Source of the DNA: Caldimonas brevitalea
GTDB lineage: Bacteria > Pseudomonadota > Gammaproteobacteria > Burkholderiales > Burkholderiaceae_C
NCBI RefSeq assembly: GCF_001017435.1
Contig: NZ_CP011371.1
Coordinates: forward strand, 6,138,001-6,202,000
DNA: 64,000 nucleotides
Direction of reading: 5' to 3'
Below are positions 42,164 through 50,833 of the stretch, piece after piece. The first letter of the stretch is position 1; each line of letters begins with the position of its first letter. The notes beneath the pieces are model-generated. The model saw only the letters and a program-made list of their open reading frames with translations, was not told the DNA's origin and ran no database searches. Both the position numbers and the translations under genes were made by a program.

Positions 42164-42651
42164 CGGATAGACCTCCAAGAGATGACGGACGAGCGCGGCC
42201 GCTAGTCACCAGACGCCGGGACACCACGCCCCAAGCCGCCTGCGAGCAAGGCAGGGCACTTTACGTTGCCGTTCTTGCACGGCTGCTACGAGGCTCCGTA
42301 GGCTCGGTAACTCTTGGTTCTCGCGTGCAAGGCCGCTCGCGGCCCTAAGTGCGCGCTTCCATAACCTTTCGCCCATGCGAGATGTGTTCCATCGCGGCCG
42401 ACACTTCGGGTTGCATCCACCCCCCGTTGTTGCACATGTTCACCGTGACATGGCCTCACTGCCGCGGGCGTCGGCCCCACCCCCTTGAGGGGGGTCGGCT
42501 TGACCCCTCCTCACTTGCCTCTAAGGTGTACAGGAGCAACCGCGGGCGCGGCCCTCGATGCGTTAAGCGCTGTCGGAGCGGAGGCGCCTCGCGGTCAGCG
42601 GTCTCAACCCTAAGAAGACAGTTCACGTTGGAACAATTAAGAGGAGCTCGA
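42164..42651. other. Divergent intergenic region
   Basis: About 490 bases between the GH5 gene (minus) and the membrane protein (plus). It should hold both promoters; no unambiguous hexamers or gene were found. Confidence 0.35.
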
Positions 42652-43287
42652 ATGGCGAACATGGCAGCGGCACCCGATGGCAGCGAGGTCGCACGCTTGA
42701 TCCGCGTGCTCGGCACATTGCAGCCGTTCTCGTATGCCAAGGTGAAGAGCCCGCCTGAGGCTTGGTTGGCGCGCTGGTTCACACGGCTGCTGGTCATCGG
42801 CGTGGTGGTCCTGGCCCTCGTCGCTGTCATGGCGCTGGTGCACCAGTACCGCAAGCTGCCGCCGGCCGCGATTCAGGTCGCCCTTGTCGCCGTGGCCGTC
42901 AGCCAGATCGCCGCCATCCTCGCGCTGTTCGCGCAAACAGGGTCTGGCGCGTGCAGCTTGCTCCATCCGCACCGCCGCCGCAGCGAGTTGCTGGAGCAGG
43001 CGTACCAGCACGACCATCAAAACGCTTTGTCGCTGCAGCAGTTCTCCGCCGCCGCCCTCGACGAGGCAGACCCCTGGCTGGAGAAGACGATGAAGCGGCT
43101 CGAACGCCGACCGGTGCGGTTCTTCGGCAGCTCCGACCAGCTGGCCTACCAGCGTGATGTGCTGGCTGCGGCACGTGCTTTGAAGCGGGCCTCGGCGCCG
43201 CTTGCCCCTGTTGGCATCAGAGGAGGTATCGCGCGAACGCTACCCGCTGCCGCGCTGCATTGCCCCCACTGGAACGCCGCGGCCTGA
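42652..43287 (+). CDS. Hypothetical two-TM inner-membrane protein
   Basis: A 211-residue protein from ATG 42652 with GAGGAG upstream. Two membrane helices: FTRLLVIGVVVLALVAVMAL and AIQVALVAVAVSQIAAILAL. A helical cytoplasmic or periplasmic tail follows (RRRSELLEQAYQHDHQNALS, LDEADPWLEKTMKRLERRPV). The last 25 residues (RTLPAAALHCPHWNAAA) look unlike the rest, so the true end may have been altered by a frameshift. No family recognised. Confidence 0.6.
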   Translation: MANMAAAPDGSEVARLIRVLGTLQPFSYAKVKSPPEAWLARWFTRLLVIGVVVLALVAVMALVHQYRKLPPAAIQVALVAVAVSQIAAILALFAQTGSGACSLLHPHRRRSELLEQAYQHDHQNALSLQQFSAAALDEADPWLEKTMKRLERRPVRFFGSSDQLAYQRDVLAAARALKRASAPLAPVGIRGGIARTLPAAALHCPHWNAAA

Positions 43288-43336
43288 CGGCCTGCCTCTT
43301 CCACGACCTGCGTGGCGATGAGAGGGAGGCAGCGGC

Positions 43337-44332
43337 TCACTGCCCCACCGGCGCCCCGTTGTCATCCCACACATTCCCCGACGCCTGCCACGGCCCATAC
43401 AACACCATCGCACCGTACTTGGGGTAGCGCTCCCCGGTGGTCGGTGTCACGCCGCGTCCGAAGCGGTTGTTGACCACCCGGTTGTGGGTGCCGGTGCCGG
43501 CATCGGCGTTGATCACCCAGCCGCCGCCATACAGCCAGTTGCCCGAGATCAACCAGTTCGAGTTCGGCCCGCGCTCGATGCCCACCTGCAGCGAACTGCT
43601 GGGCGACCCGCCGTGGCCCCGGCCGCGGTCCACGATGTCGATGAAGTTGCCGCGCACCGTCACGTTGCTGCCGTTGCCGATCGTCTGCACACCGTCGGCA
43701 TGGTCGCCGTTGCCCAGGTAGAGGTCGTGGATCCACGACGCTTCCAGCAGCACGTTCTGCTCGGCTTTGACGCCGTCGGCGGTGCCATGGATGTTGACGC
43801 GGCGCGCGGTGTAGTTGCCGAACGCAATGCCCGACGTGGCCTTGCCAGCCGACGAGCTGCCGTCGATCTCGCTGTCTTCGATGGTCAGGCTGGCGTTGTC
43901 GAACAACCGCACCGGGTAGTAAGAACCGCAGCGGATGCGGGTGCGGCGGATGACCACGCGCGGCGCCTTGACGTTGACACATCCCACCACGTCCAACCCG
44001 GTGATCACCTGGCCGGGGATGGTGAGCTGCAGCGGGCCGCTGGGGCGCAGCACGGTGCCGGCGGGCACGCCGGTGTTGTGGGGCCCGGGCCGTGCCAGGG
44101 ACTGGGGCAGTTCGCGCAGGGACGCCGAGTCATCGGGTGCGCGGGTGCTGGGCGATGCTGCACCGCCGTCGGTGGCGGTGTCGCCGCTCGTGCCACTGTC
44201 GCCACCACCCCCACAGCCAGTGGTGACCGCGACCGCCAGGCACCACAGCACGGGCGACCGGCTCGGGCCTCGCGGCGTGGGAAGGCCGTGGGCCGACACG
44301 GCAGCAGGCAGGCTCTCAAACGCAGGCTTCAT
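43337..44332 (-). CDS. Exported lipoprotein with right-handed parallel beta-helix
   Basis: A 331-residue protein. The ATG at 44332 has GGAG 8 bases upstream. The lipobox is in VTTGCGGGG. After a Ser/Thr/Asp-rich linker the sequence forms beta-helix coils: GQVITGLDVVGCVNVKAPRV, LTIEDSEIDGSSSAGKATSG, DGVQTIGNGSNVTVRGNFID, NSNWLISGNWLYGGGWVINA, NRVVNNRFGRGV. This fold is typical of pectate lyases and of surface polysaccharide-binding proteins. Neighbouring secreted hydrolases support action on polysaccharide. No catalytic residues can be fixed. Confidence 0.75.
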   Translation of the reverse strand: MKPAFESLPAAVSAHGLPTPRGPSRSPVLWCLAVAVTTGCGGGGDSGTSGDTATDGGAASPSTRAPDDSASLRELPQSLARPGPHNTGVPAGTVLRPSGPLQLTIPGQVITGLDVVGCVNVKAPRVVIRRTRIRCGSYYPVRLFDNASLTIEDSEIDGSSSAGKATSGIAFGNYTARRVNIHGTADGVKAEQNVLLEASWIHDLYLGNGDHADGVQTIGNGSNVTVRGNFIDIVDRGRGHGGSPSSSLQVGIERGPNSNWLISGNWLYGGGWVINADAGTGTHNRVVNNRFGRGVTPTTGERYPKYGAMVLYGPWQASGNVWDDNGAPVGQ

Positions 44333-44473
44333 GGCAGTGCTCCTCATCGGGGTGATGGAGCATCACCTTGAGCCGCCGGCACCCGCCTGGCAACCCGGGT
44401 GAGCCGGCAACAGGGTGACCGCGCCGCCGTCCGGCGCCAAGGCGCACGTCCGGCTCGAGCCCGCCCTCGCCGC

Positions 44474-44995
44474 CTACGTTGACACGGCCGGCCGCAGCAT
44501 CTCGATGTGCGGGATGCCGTCTTCCAGATACGGCTCGCCGACTGGCTGATATCCGAACGCGCAGTAAAACGCCTGCAAATGCGTTTGTGCGCTGATGCGG
44601 TTGGCGTGCCCTGGCCACAACCGGTCTAGCCCTGCGACTGCCTCGGCCACCAAGCGCCGCCCCAAGCCCAGGCCGCGCGCCGCAGCGTCGGTCACCACAC
44701 GCCCGATCGACGGCTCGGCGTATTTGAGGCCCGGGTCGACCACCCGCAAATAGGCCAGCAGCCGCCCCGCCTCGTCACGCCCCAGCAAATGCCAGGCATG
44801 CTGATCGAGGCCGTCGGCATCAAGGTAAGGCCCCTGCTCGAGGATGAACACGCGCTGCCGGAGCGCCAGCACGTCGTACAGACCCTGCAAGCTCATGTCG
44901 TCGAAACGTTGCCACTGCCAGTGCAGCTGAAGGGGTTGAGCGCCCGGCGTGGTGGTGCCAGCGGCGCAGGGGGTGCGGGGATCGGGGGCGGTCAT
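44474..44995 (-). CDS. GNAT family N-acetyltransferase (ElaA-like)
   Basis: A 173-residue protein from MTAPDPRTPCAAG. The ElaA-type core is FDDMSLQGLYDVLALRQRVF, ILEQGPYLDADGLDQHAWHL, AYLRVVDPGLKYAEPSIGRV, GLGLGRRLVAEAVAG (acetyl-CoA loop) and LQAFYCAFGYQPVGEPYLED, ending GIPHIEML. Length and motif order are normal. Cytoplasmic. It lies between the beta-helix gene and the hydrolase gene without overlap; no regulatory link is evident. Confidence 0.88.
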   Translation of the reverse strand: MTAPDPRTPCAAGTTTPGAQPLQLHWQWQRFDDMSLQGLYDVLALRQRVFILEQGPYLDADGLDQHAWHLLGRDEAGRLLAYLRVVDPGLKYAEPSIGRVVTDAAARGLGLGRRLVAEAVAGLDRLWPGHANRISAQTHLQAFYCAFGYQPVGEPYLEDGIPHIEMLRPAVST

Positions 44996-45141
44996 GCGGC
45001 GTGATACAGCTAGCCTGAGGAACCCAAAGCCGGGCGCTGCTGCGGCGCGGCCCTGGGGCCCGTCGCCGGCACAAGCCGCCTCGCCTTGGTTAAGACCTGA
45101 ACGATACAAGAAAGCCGGCGTCCCTGGGCGGTGTCGCCCGC

Positions 45142-45261
45142 ATGGACGTGACGACGGCCAAGACCAACCACACCGCGCCGTCGGTCTACGAATCCCTCGG
45201 CTGGGTACGCGACGAGGTGTTCTTTGCCTACAGCAAGCGAGTCGAGCCGAGCCGAACCTGA
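45142..45261 (+). pseudogene. C-terminal remnant of a GNAT acetyltransferase
   Basis: The 39 codons read MDVTTAKTNHTAPSVYESLG and WVRDEVFFAYSKRVEPSRT, matching the end of a GNAT domain (N-x-x-A-x-x-L/V-Y-E-x-x-G-W). The N-terminal three quarters are absent. Confidence 0.7.
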
Positions 45262-45282
45262 CCAGCCACGCCGACCCCCAAT

Positions 45283-45344
45283 GAAAACGGGAGCCTTGCG
45301 GCCCCCGTCGTGCTTCTCGTCTCAAGCCGCCCATCGGGCGGCTT
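45283..45344 (-). terminator. Double hairpin terminator after the GH39-like gene
   Basis: On the minus strand AAGCCGCCC/GGGCGGCTT (45324-45344, loop 3) is followed by ACGGGGGCC-GCAA-GGCTCCCGT (45287-45308) and TTTTC. The second has the T run of a rho-independent terminator. Confidence 0.75.
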
Positions 45345-45350
45345 TCCGTC

Positions 45351-47426
45351 TTACATCCGCAGCATCACCGGCTCCAGACCCAGCGTGATCTGGCGCGGGT
45401 TCGGCAGGATGCTCACCTTGCCTTGCAGCGTTTCGGCCCGGGTCACCTTCCAGCCCGGCAGCTGCACGCGCTGGCCTTCGACCGTCGACCACAGCACGTA
45501 CCGGCTGTCGGTGCCGCGGGTCAGCTTGAACACGTAGATCTGCTTGTTCATCACGTAGGCGTCGGTCATGCGGGCACCGCGCATCCAGCGCACCATCGCA
45601 GCGTAGGCATTGCCGGCTTCGGTCTGGGTCTTGAAGTCGGATTCGACCAGCTTGGCCAGCGGCTCGCTGCTTTCCCAGATGTGGTAGTTGAAGTTGCTGA
45701 CACCCTTGGCCCACATCATCATCAGCGCACGGGCCGTGGTCGAACGGATCTGCTTCTGGCTCGGCACGAAGCTGCTGCAGGTGGTCGTCAGCGCATCGCA
45801 ACCGGGGGCGCCTTCGGTGTTCCACAGCGGCTTGTTGTCCACGCCGTAGGCCTTCATCAGATGGCGCACGTTGCTGATCAGCGGCACCAGGCCCTCAGGC
45901 GAGGCGTTGAAGTACCAGTGGTAGCCGATCACGTCCACGTGCTGGCCGCCGCCGGCCGCGAGGAAGTTGTTCAGGAAGTTCATGCCCTGGCCGCTGGTGA
46001 CGCCGGGCGACACCAGCTTGTTGGCGGGGTCGGCGGCCTTCAGCTCTTCGTGCGCGATGCGGGCCAGCTTGACCATGTCCTGGATGCTGCCGTTGAAGTG
46101 CGGCTGGAAGTCAGGCTCGTTCCACAGCTCCCAGTACTGGATCTTGCCGGCGTAGCGGCGGGCCAGCGTCCGCACGTAGTTGCGCCAGTCGTCGAAGTTG
46201 GTCGGCACACCCGACGCGCCGTAGCCGTACAGGCCCTTCTCACCGGGGGTGCGGGACGCCCAGGTCGGGGTCTGGCCCAGCGTGTACAGGATGCTGGCCT
46301 TGGGGTCGTTGCGCTTGACGTAGTCGACGTACATGTCCAGGCGCTTGCCACCGTGGCCGGCCGTCCAGGTCCACACACCGCGGCTGGGTTCCAGGTCGCG
46401 CCAGGTGGTGCCGGTGTTCCACAGCCGCACCACGTGGTGGCCCAGCTGGGGGTAGTTCTGGTGACGGCCCAGCTTGTTGATGTGCATGCCGAACAGCGTG
46501 TCGGGGATCGGCGCGGTGCTGAACGGGGCCAGCTCGTTGTGCTCCAGCTGTTCGATCTTGACCTCGTCGATCCACAGCAGCGCGTCGGGCGTCGTCGTCG
46601 AGACGCGCAGCGTGCCGGCGACGTCGGCCGGGTAGGTGCCGGTGATCTCAACCTTCTGCCAGGTGGAGTTGACCTGGATGGTCTTGGTGCCGAAGGCGTC
46701 CCACGGCGGGGCCTCGCGACGCATCTGCACCGTCACTTGGGCCGGCTGGTGGCTGCGGACGTACAGCGTCGAGCGATAGGTCTTGCCCTTGCCGAAGGCA
46801 TAGGGGTAGGTCAGGTGGGTCTTGGCGGTGTCGTGGCCGACGACGAAGAGCTGCGAAGCACCGCCGCGGAACACGTATTGGCTGCGGGTTTCACGCTGCA
46901 GCTTCCAGCTGGGGGCGCCAACGCCCCAGTAGTTGATCTTCCAGCCCGGCGCGGTGGCGGCGAAGGTGGTTTCCATCGACGACGAAGCGAGCACGGTGGT
47001 CTTGACCGCGCGGCCGCCGGATTCGGGCAAGGCCACGGTGGCGCTGGCCGCGGTCAGCATCTCGGTGGTCGCCGCCACTTCGGGCAGGGCGAGTTCAGGG
47101 CGCACGGCAAACGCGGAGGCGCGGCCGAACGATTCGGGGTCTTCGGACGAGAACACGGCCGGCTGGTCGGCCGCTTCACGCGACTCGTAGGCCGACAGGT
47201 CGGCGCTGTCGTCCGATTCGGGCGACTCGATCGCCTCCAGGGCCGCAGAGGGCTCGTACGACTCGGCCGCTTGCGCGGCCTCGGAGACCGCGGCCACCGA
47301 CACTTCGGTGCTGCTAGCCGCTTGATCAGCAGTTTGGCCTTCGTCGCCACCGCCGCCACAGGCGGTCAACACAGCGGCGCACAAGGCGGAGAGAACGGGA
47401 ACCCAACGTTGGGTGGTAGCAAACAT
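45351..47426 (-). CDS. Exported lipoprotein glycoside hydrolase (GH39/GH5-like) with N-terminal carbohydrate-binding-type domain
   Basis: A 691-residue protein with AGGA before the ATG and lipobox AAVLTACGGGG. Residues 25-130 are an Ala/Glu/Ser-rich linker. Residues 150-310 form a beta-sandwich (TAPGWKINYWGVGAPSWKLQ, FVVGHDTAKTHLTYPYAFGK, LLWIDEVKIEQL) resembling CBM-type domains. The TIM barrel starts at about 315 (TLFGMHINKLGRHQNYPQLG), with the acid/base in IQYWELWNEPDFQPHF and the likely nucleophile in KPLWNTEGAPGCD. A small beta domain closes the chain. GH39/clan GH-A enzymes act on xylans, glycosaminoglycans or bacterial exopolysaccharides such as Psl/Pel. Substrate unknown. Confidence 0.83.
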   Translation of the reverse strand: MFATTQRWVPVLSALCAAVLTACGGGGDEGQTADQAASSTEVSVAAVSEAAQAAESYEPSAALEAIESPESDDSADLSAYESREAADQPAVFSSEDPESFGRASAFAVRPELALPEVAATTEMLTAASATVALPESGGRAVKTTVLASSSMETTFAATAPGWKINYWGVGAPSWKLQRETRSQYVFRGGASQLFVVGHDTAKTHLTYPYAFGKGKTYRSTLYVRSHQPAQVTVQMRREAPPWDAFGTKTIQVNSTWQKVEITGTYPADVAGTLRVSTTTPDALLWIDEVKIEQLEHNELAPFSTAPIPDTLFGMHINKLGRHQNYPQLGHHVVRLWNTGTTWRDLEPSRGVWTWTAGHGGKRLDMYVDYVKRNDPKASILYTLGQTPTWASRTPGEKGLYGYGASGVPTNFDDWRNYVRTLARRYAGKIQYWELWNEPDFQPHFNGSIQDMVKLARIAHEELKAADPANKLVSPGVTSGQGMNFLNNFLAAGGGQHVDVIGYHWYFNASPEGLVPLISNVRHLMKAYGVDNKPLWNTEGAPGCDALTTTCSSFVPSQKQIRSTTARALMMMWAKGVSNFNYHIWESSEPLAKLVESDFKTQTEAGNAYAAMVRWMRGARMTDAYVMNKQIYVFKLTRGTDSRYVLWSTVEGQRVQLPGWKVTRAETLQGKVSILPNPRQITLGLEPVMLRM

Positions 47427-47869
47427 CTTTTTGATTCCTGAGGAGCGTTTCGGGTGCTGCCCGGCGCGCGGTCATACGACCTCAGCACGCTGAGCGAGCA
47501 GTCGGAAAGCGGGGAGACGCATCTCAGGCGGCGATGGCATCGAAGCGAGTTCGATGCGACGTGGAACGTGGTGTCCTGCCTGTGCCCCACAAGGCGGGCG
47601 GCGACAGACTGGCGTCTGTGCGTTGTTAGCCCGTTGCGATAGGGAGAATTCTGGGCCCTCAGGCGGCCCAGAAACATCGGTGCGTCTCGGGGAAGAATGT
47701 CAGGACGAGGCTAGGCCGTGTCAGGTTTTTTTGGACATGACGACACAGGCAGAGGCTGAGGCCCGACGTATTGACAGCGCGCTTTTTGGCGGTAGATGCG
47801 CACAGATGCAGGCCTGAAGACGAAAGAGCATGTAACAGAGGCGCCTTGCTGAGGCGCCGCCGGCGGGCA
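47427..47869. other. Intergenic stretch with hairpin at 47649-47673
   Basis: TTCTGGGCC and GGCCCAGAA (47649-47673, loop 7) form a perfect hairpin; a second GGCGCC hairpin lies at 47840-47858. Either may end the transcript of the gene at 47870-48898. No gene is supported. Confidence 0.55.
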
Positions 47870-48898
47870 TCAGACGATGCGGCAGGGCATGCAGTTGGCG
47901 CGGCCCGCGTCCTCTTCGTGCAGCCGCGCCTTGACGCGGTCGGCGAACTGGTCGAGCGGGCTTACCAGCACATGGAAGCGCTCGTAAGGATCGGCGGCGT
48001 CCTGCTCGCTGCGCTTGCCTTTGAAGCGGCCATCGGCCAGCCAGAGATCGGGCTGGCTCAGGTCCATCTTCTCGTAGTTCCCGCCGCTGCCGGCCGGTGG
48101 ATGGATACAACCGTTGTTGCTGCCGACCGCAAAGCCGTTGCCCAGGCTGACCATCGAGTGGCGCGAGTGCGGTGGTTGGTGGGCCGCCGTGGGCGCCTCG
48201 AAGCTGATCGCGAAGCCGGGCGGCAGGTTTTTGAAGTCGGTGGCGCTCGTAATGCGGGGGCTGTTGGCCGGCACCAGGTCACGCGCCTCGCTCTTGAAGC
48301 GGCCGTCGTGGCCCGGCAGCGATTGGTAGCGGTTCAGCTCGTTGCGGGTCAGCAGCCCGGCCGCCACCGTCATGTTGCGCGTGGCCTGCTTGCATTCGAG
48401 CGCGCCCTCCACCAGCGCGGCCTGGCCCTGCCGCACTCGCGCCTGGCCTCGCGCGTCAGGGGCCTCGCGCCGTTCGCCGACCGGGTTGTTCGGCGCGGCT
48501 TGGGACATCGCGATGTCATCGGCCAGCTGGGCGAGTCGCTGGCGGGCCTGGGCCGCGGCCGGCGGCTCGCCTTGTGTAAGGGCCTGCCAGGTGGCGGGCG
48601 GGGTGGTGGTGGCCATCGTGGTGGAAACCGGGTTTCCACCGGCAAGCGCAGAGGGCCCCGCCGCCGTCGAAACACCCGGCAACTGCCCGAGGCGCGGCGG
48701 CACGTCGAGCGCACCGGGCGACGCCGGGCGCCCAGGGGGCCGCGGCAAGCTCGCCATCGCGTGCTCGGATTGCGATGACCTGGGTCGTATGCCGCCGGGC
48801 GCGCCCTGCATTCCGTCCAAGGCGGAGCCCGCGCCTTCGTGCGTGCGCTGGCGTGCAATGGTGCTGGAGGTGGGGGCGGTGGAGTTCCAGGCCTTCAT
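47870..48898 (-). CDS. Hypothetical protein, candidate secreted effector
   Basis: A 342-residue protein starting MKAWNSTAPTSSTIARQRTH. Residues 1-120 are Pro/Ser/Thr/Ala-rich without hydrophobic segments, which resembles effector N-termini. Residues 130-342 look globular: ARQRLAQLADDIAMSQAAPN, VAAGLLTRNELNRYQSLPGH, GFAISFEAPTAAHQPPHSRH, SMVSLGNGFAVGSNNGCIHP. The C-terminus is NCMPCRIV, with Cys four residues from the end. No family was recognised. It is monocistronic. The secretion role is a guess from composition and from the ADP-ribosyltransferase nearby. Confidence 0.5.
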   Translation of the reverse strand: MKAWNSTAPTSSTIARQRTHEGAGSALDGMQGAPGGIRPRSSQSEHAMASLPRPPGRPASPGALDVPPRLGQLPGVSTAAGPSALAGGNPVSTTMATTTPPATWQALTQGEPPAAAQARQRLAQLADDIAMSQAAPNNPVGERREAPDARGQARVRQGQAALVEGALECKQATRNMTVAAGLLTRNELNRYQSLPGHDGRFKSEARDLVPANSPRITSATDFKNLPPGFAISFEAPTAAHQPPHSRHSMVSLGNGFAVGSNNGCIHPPAGSGGNYEKMDLSQPDLWLADGRFKGKRSEQDAADPYERFHVLVSPLDQFADRVKARLHEEDAGRANCMPCRIV

Positions 48899-49136
48899 GA
48901 CGTGATGAGGTGAGAGCGGTCGTCGTCGAGGGCTTCCAGCCCTCACCCTGCCGGCACGCGCTCAACGCGCGCCGCAGCGGCGCGGGTCTGCAAAAAGTCA
49001 GCCGGCGAGGCGGCCGCGCTTGGAGGTCCAGCATGCCGGCCGCGGCGCCGGGCCGGCGTCGCAAAACGGTCGTTGGCGTATGGCAATGCGAAGTGTCGCG
49101 CCCGGCCCCGGGCAGGGGCTCCAGCGGCGCGCGACG

Positions 49137-50066
49137 TCACCGCGCGTGGGCCAGCTCACCGTTGGTCTGCCGCTGCGTCGTCGCCGCCGCGACCTCGGTG
49201 CTCAACCAGTCCAGAAAGGCCCGCACCGGCGGATGCCGCTCGCGGCCCGGCACGCACAGCGCGTGGTAGCTCGCCCCCGGCACGCTGATGTCGGGGCGGC
49301 ACGGCTGCAGCAATCCGACCGCGACGCTTTCCGACACGAGCAATGAGCTGAGCAGCGCCAGGCCCTGCCCGGCGATGGCGGCCTGCAGGGCGAAGCTCTC
49401 GTCTTCGTAATCGAGCAGGCGCACATGCTCGAGCCAGTCGACCCCCGCCGCCTCGCCCCATGCGGCCCACGCCTGCTGGTACAGCACCGAACCCGGCCAG
49501 CTCACGCTGATCAAGGTCGACGGCCGCCGGCCCGCCTGGCGTTGCAGCAGCGCCGGGGCACCATAGACGCTGAAGCGCTCCTGCAGCAGGCGCTGGCGGT
49601 GCAAGCTGGGTTCGTCGCCGCCGCCGTAGCGCAACACCAAGTCGATGCTGGCATCACGGTGCAGGTCGATGACCTGGCATTGCGGGTCGAGCCGCACGTT
49701 GATGTCGGGGTGGGCCGCATAAAACCGGCCGAGGCGAGGGATCAGCCACAGCGAGGCAAATGACGGTGTGGTGGACACCGTCAGCTGCCCGGCGCTGGGC
49801 CGGGGGCGCAACTGCCCCACGGTCTGCGCAATGTCGAGCAGCGCGGCATGGGTGCTGTCGAACAAGCGCTGGCCGCACTCGGTCAAGCGGACCTTGCGCG
49901 GCAGTCGCTCGAACAGCGGCACGCCCAGCCAGTGCTCGAGCGACTTGATCTGGTGCGACACCGCCGTCGGCGTCACCGCCAGTTCTTCGGCGGCCGCCTT
50001 GAAGCTCTGCAGGCGGGCCGATGCCTCGAAGGTGCGCAATGCGGTCATCGGCAGGTTTTCGAACAT
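49137..50066 (-). CDS. LysR-family transcriptional regulator (GcvA-like)
   Basis: A 309-residue protein. The HTH is at 8-65: PMTALRTFEASARLQSFKAA, ELAVTPTAVSHQIKSLEHWL, GVPLFERLPRKVRLTECGQR. The effector-binding domain spans about 90-300 (QLTVSTTPSFASLWLIPRLG, DLVLRYGGGDEPSLHRQRLL, AAIAGQGLALLSSLLVSESV). It is divergent from an azoreductase/FMN reductase gene with 106 bases between, the classic layout for a LysR regulator controlling its neighbour. Confidence 0.92.
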   Translation of the reverse strand: MFENLPMTALRTFEASARLQSFKAAAEELAVTPTAVSHQIKSLEHWLGVPLFERLPRKVRLTECGQRLFDSTHAALLDIAQTVGQLRPRPSAGQLTVSTTPSFASLWLIPRLGRFYAAHPDINVRLDPQCQVIDLHRDASIDLVLRYGGGDEPSLHRQRLLQERFSVYGAPALLQRQAGRRPSTLISVSWPGSVLYQQAWAAWGEAAGVDWLEHVRLLDYEDESFALQAAIAGQGLALLSSLLVSESVAVGLLQPCRPDISVPGASYHALCVPGRERHPPVRAFLDWLSTEVAAATTQRQTNGELAHAR

Positions 50067-50111
50067 GGGGCGTCACATGAGTTCAATTCATCTTAGCTGA
50101 CCAAATCTCGT

Positions 50112-50140
50112 TTGAGACAGGTCGCTCGCCTTCCTAGAGT
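50112..50140 (+). promoter_or_regulatory. Promoter of the azoreductase gene
   Basis: TTGAGA (50112-50117), 17-base spacer, TAGAGT (50135-50140). The start codon is at 50173 with AAGGAGAG before it. The LysR binding site should lie in 50067-50111. Confidence 0.6.
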
Positions 50141-50172
50141 AGCCGCTTGTCGTCAAGGAAGGAGAGTTTGAG

Positions 50173-50811
50173 ATGAATCGGGTTCTGCTGGTTCATGGCA
50201 GTCCGCGCGGCGGACGTTCGCACTCGCGACGTTTGGCCGAAGCGTTCGTGCAGCGCTATCTCGACACCCATGCGGGTGCCACGGTGTGTCGACGTGAAGT
50301 GGGCCGGGCCACGGTGCCGGCCCTCACCGAAGCCTGGGTGGCCGCTGCTTTTCATCCGACGCCGGTGGCCCGCCCCTTGCACATGCAGGCCGACCTGGCG
50401 GTGAGCGACGAACTGGTCGACGAACTGCTGGGCCATGACCGGCTGGTGATCTCCACGCCGATGTACAACTTCGGCGTGCCCAGCGGGCTCAAGGCCTGGG
50501 TCGACCAGGTGGTGCGACCCCACCGCACTGTCAATGCCGTGAGGCAGAACGACGCGGTGACCTACCACCCCCTCGTGCACGGCATGCGCGCCCTGATCGT
50601 GACCACGCGCGGCGGCCACGGTTTCGGGCCGGGCGGCGACTACGAGTCGGCGAACCATGCCGACCGCTGGTTGCGCACGGCGCTCGGCTTCATCGGCATC
50701 GACGATGTGCAGGTGATCGCCGCCGAACGCGATGAAGACAGCCCCGAGGTGTTCGCCGTCGAGTACCGCATGGCCGAGGCGGAGCTGCAAGCGCTCGCCG
50801 GCACGTGGTAG
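50173..50811 (+). CDS. azoR: FMN-dependent NADH:quinone/azo reductase, AzoR family
   Basis: A 212-residue flavodoxin-like protein. [20 protein letters not shown] gives the FMN phosphate loop; [20 protein letters not shown] has the diagnostic PMYNFGVPS motif; [10 protein letters not shown] contacts FMN; and [16 protein letters not shown] forms the end helix. AzoR enzymes reduce quinones or azo compounds by two electrons and protect against thiol and quinone stress. Length is normal. Expression is probably controlled by the divergent LysR regulator. Confidence 0.9.
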   Translation: MNRVLLVHGSPRGGRSHSRRLAEAFVQRYLDTHAGATVCRREVGRATVPALTEAWVAAAFHPTPVARPLHMQADLAVSDELVDELLGHDRLVISTPMYNFGVPSGLKAWVDQVVRPHRTVNAVRQNDAVTYHPLVHGMRALIVTTRGGHGFGPGGDYESANHADRWLRTALGFIGIDDVQVIAAERDEDSPEVFAVEYRMAEAELQALAGTW

Positions 50812-50833
50812 GCCGCGAAGGCCAGGGGCTGAC

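Noticed and set aside
45423..47441. 672-codon plus-strand frame opposite the GH39-like gene
   Set aside because: Shadow frame without signal or motifs.
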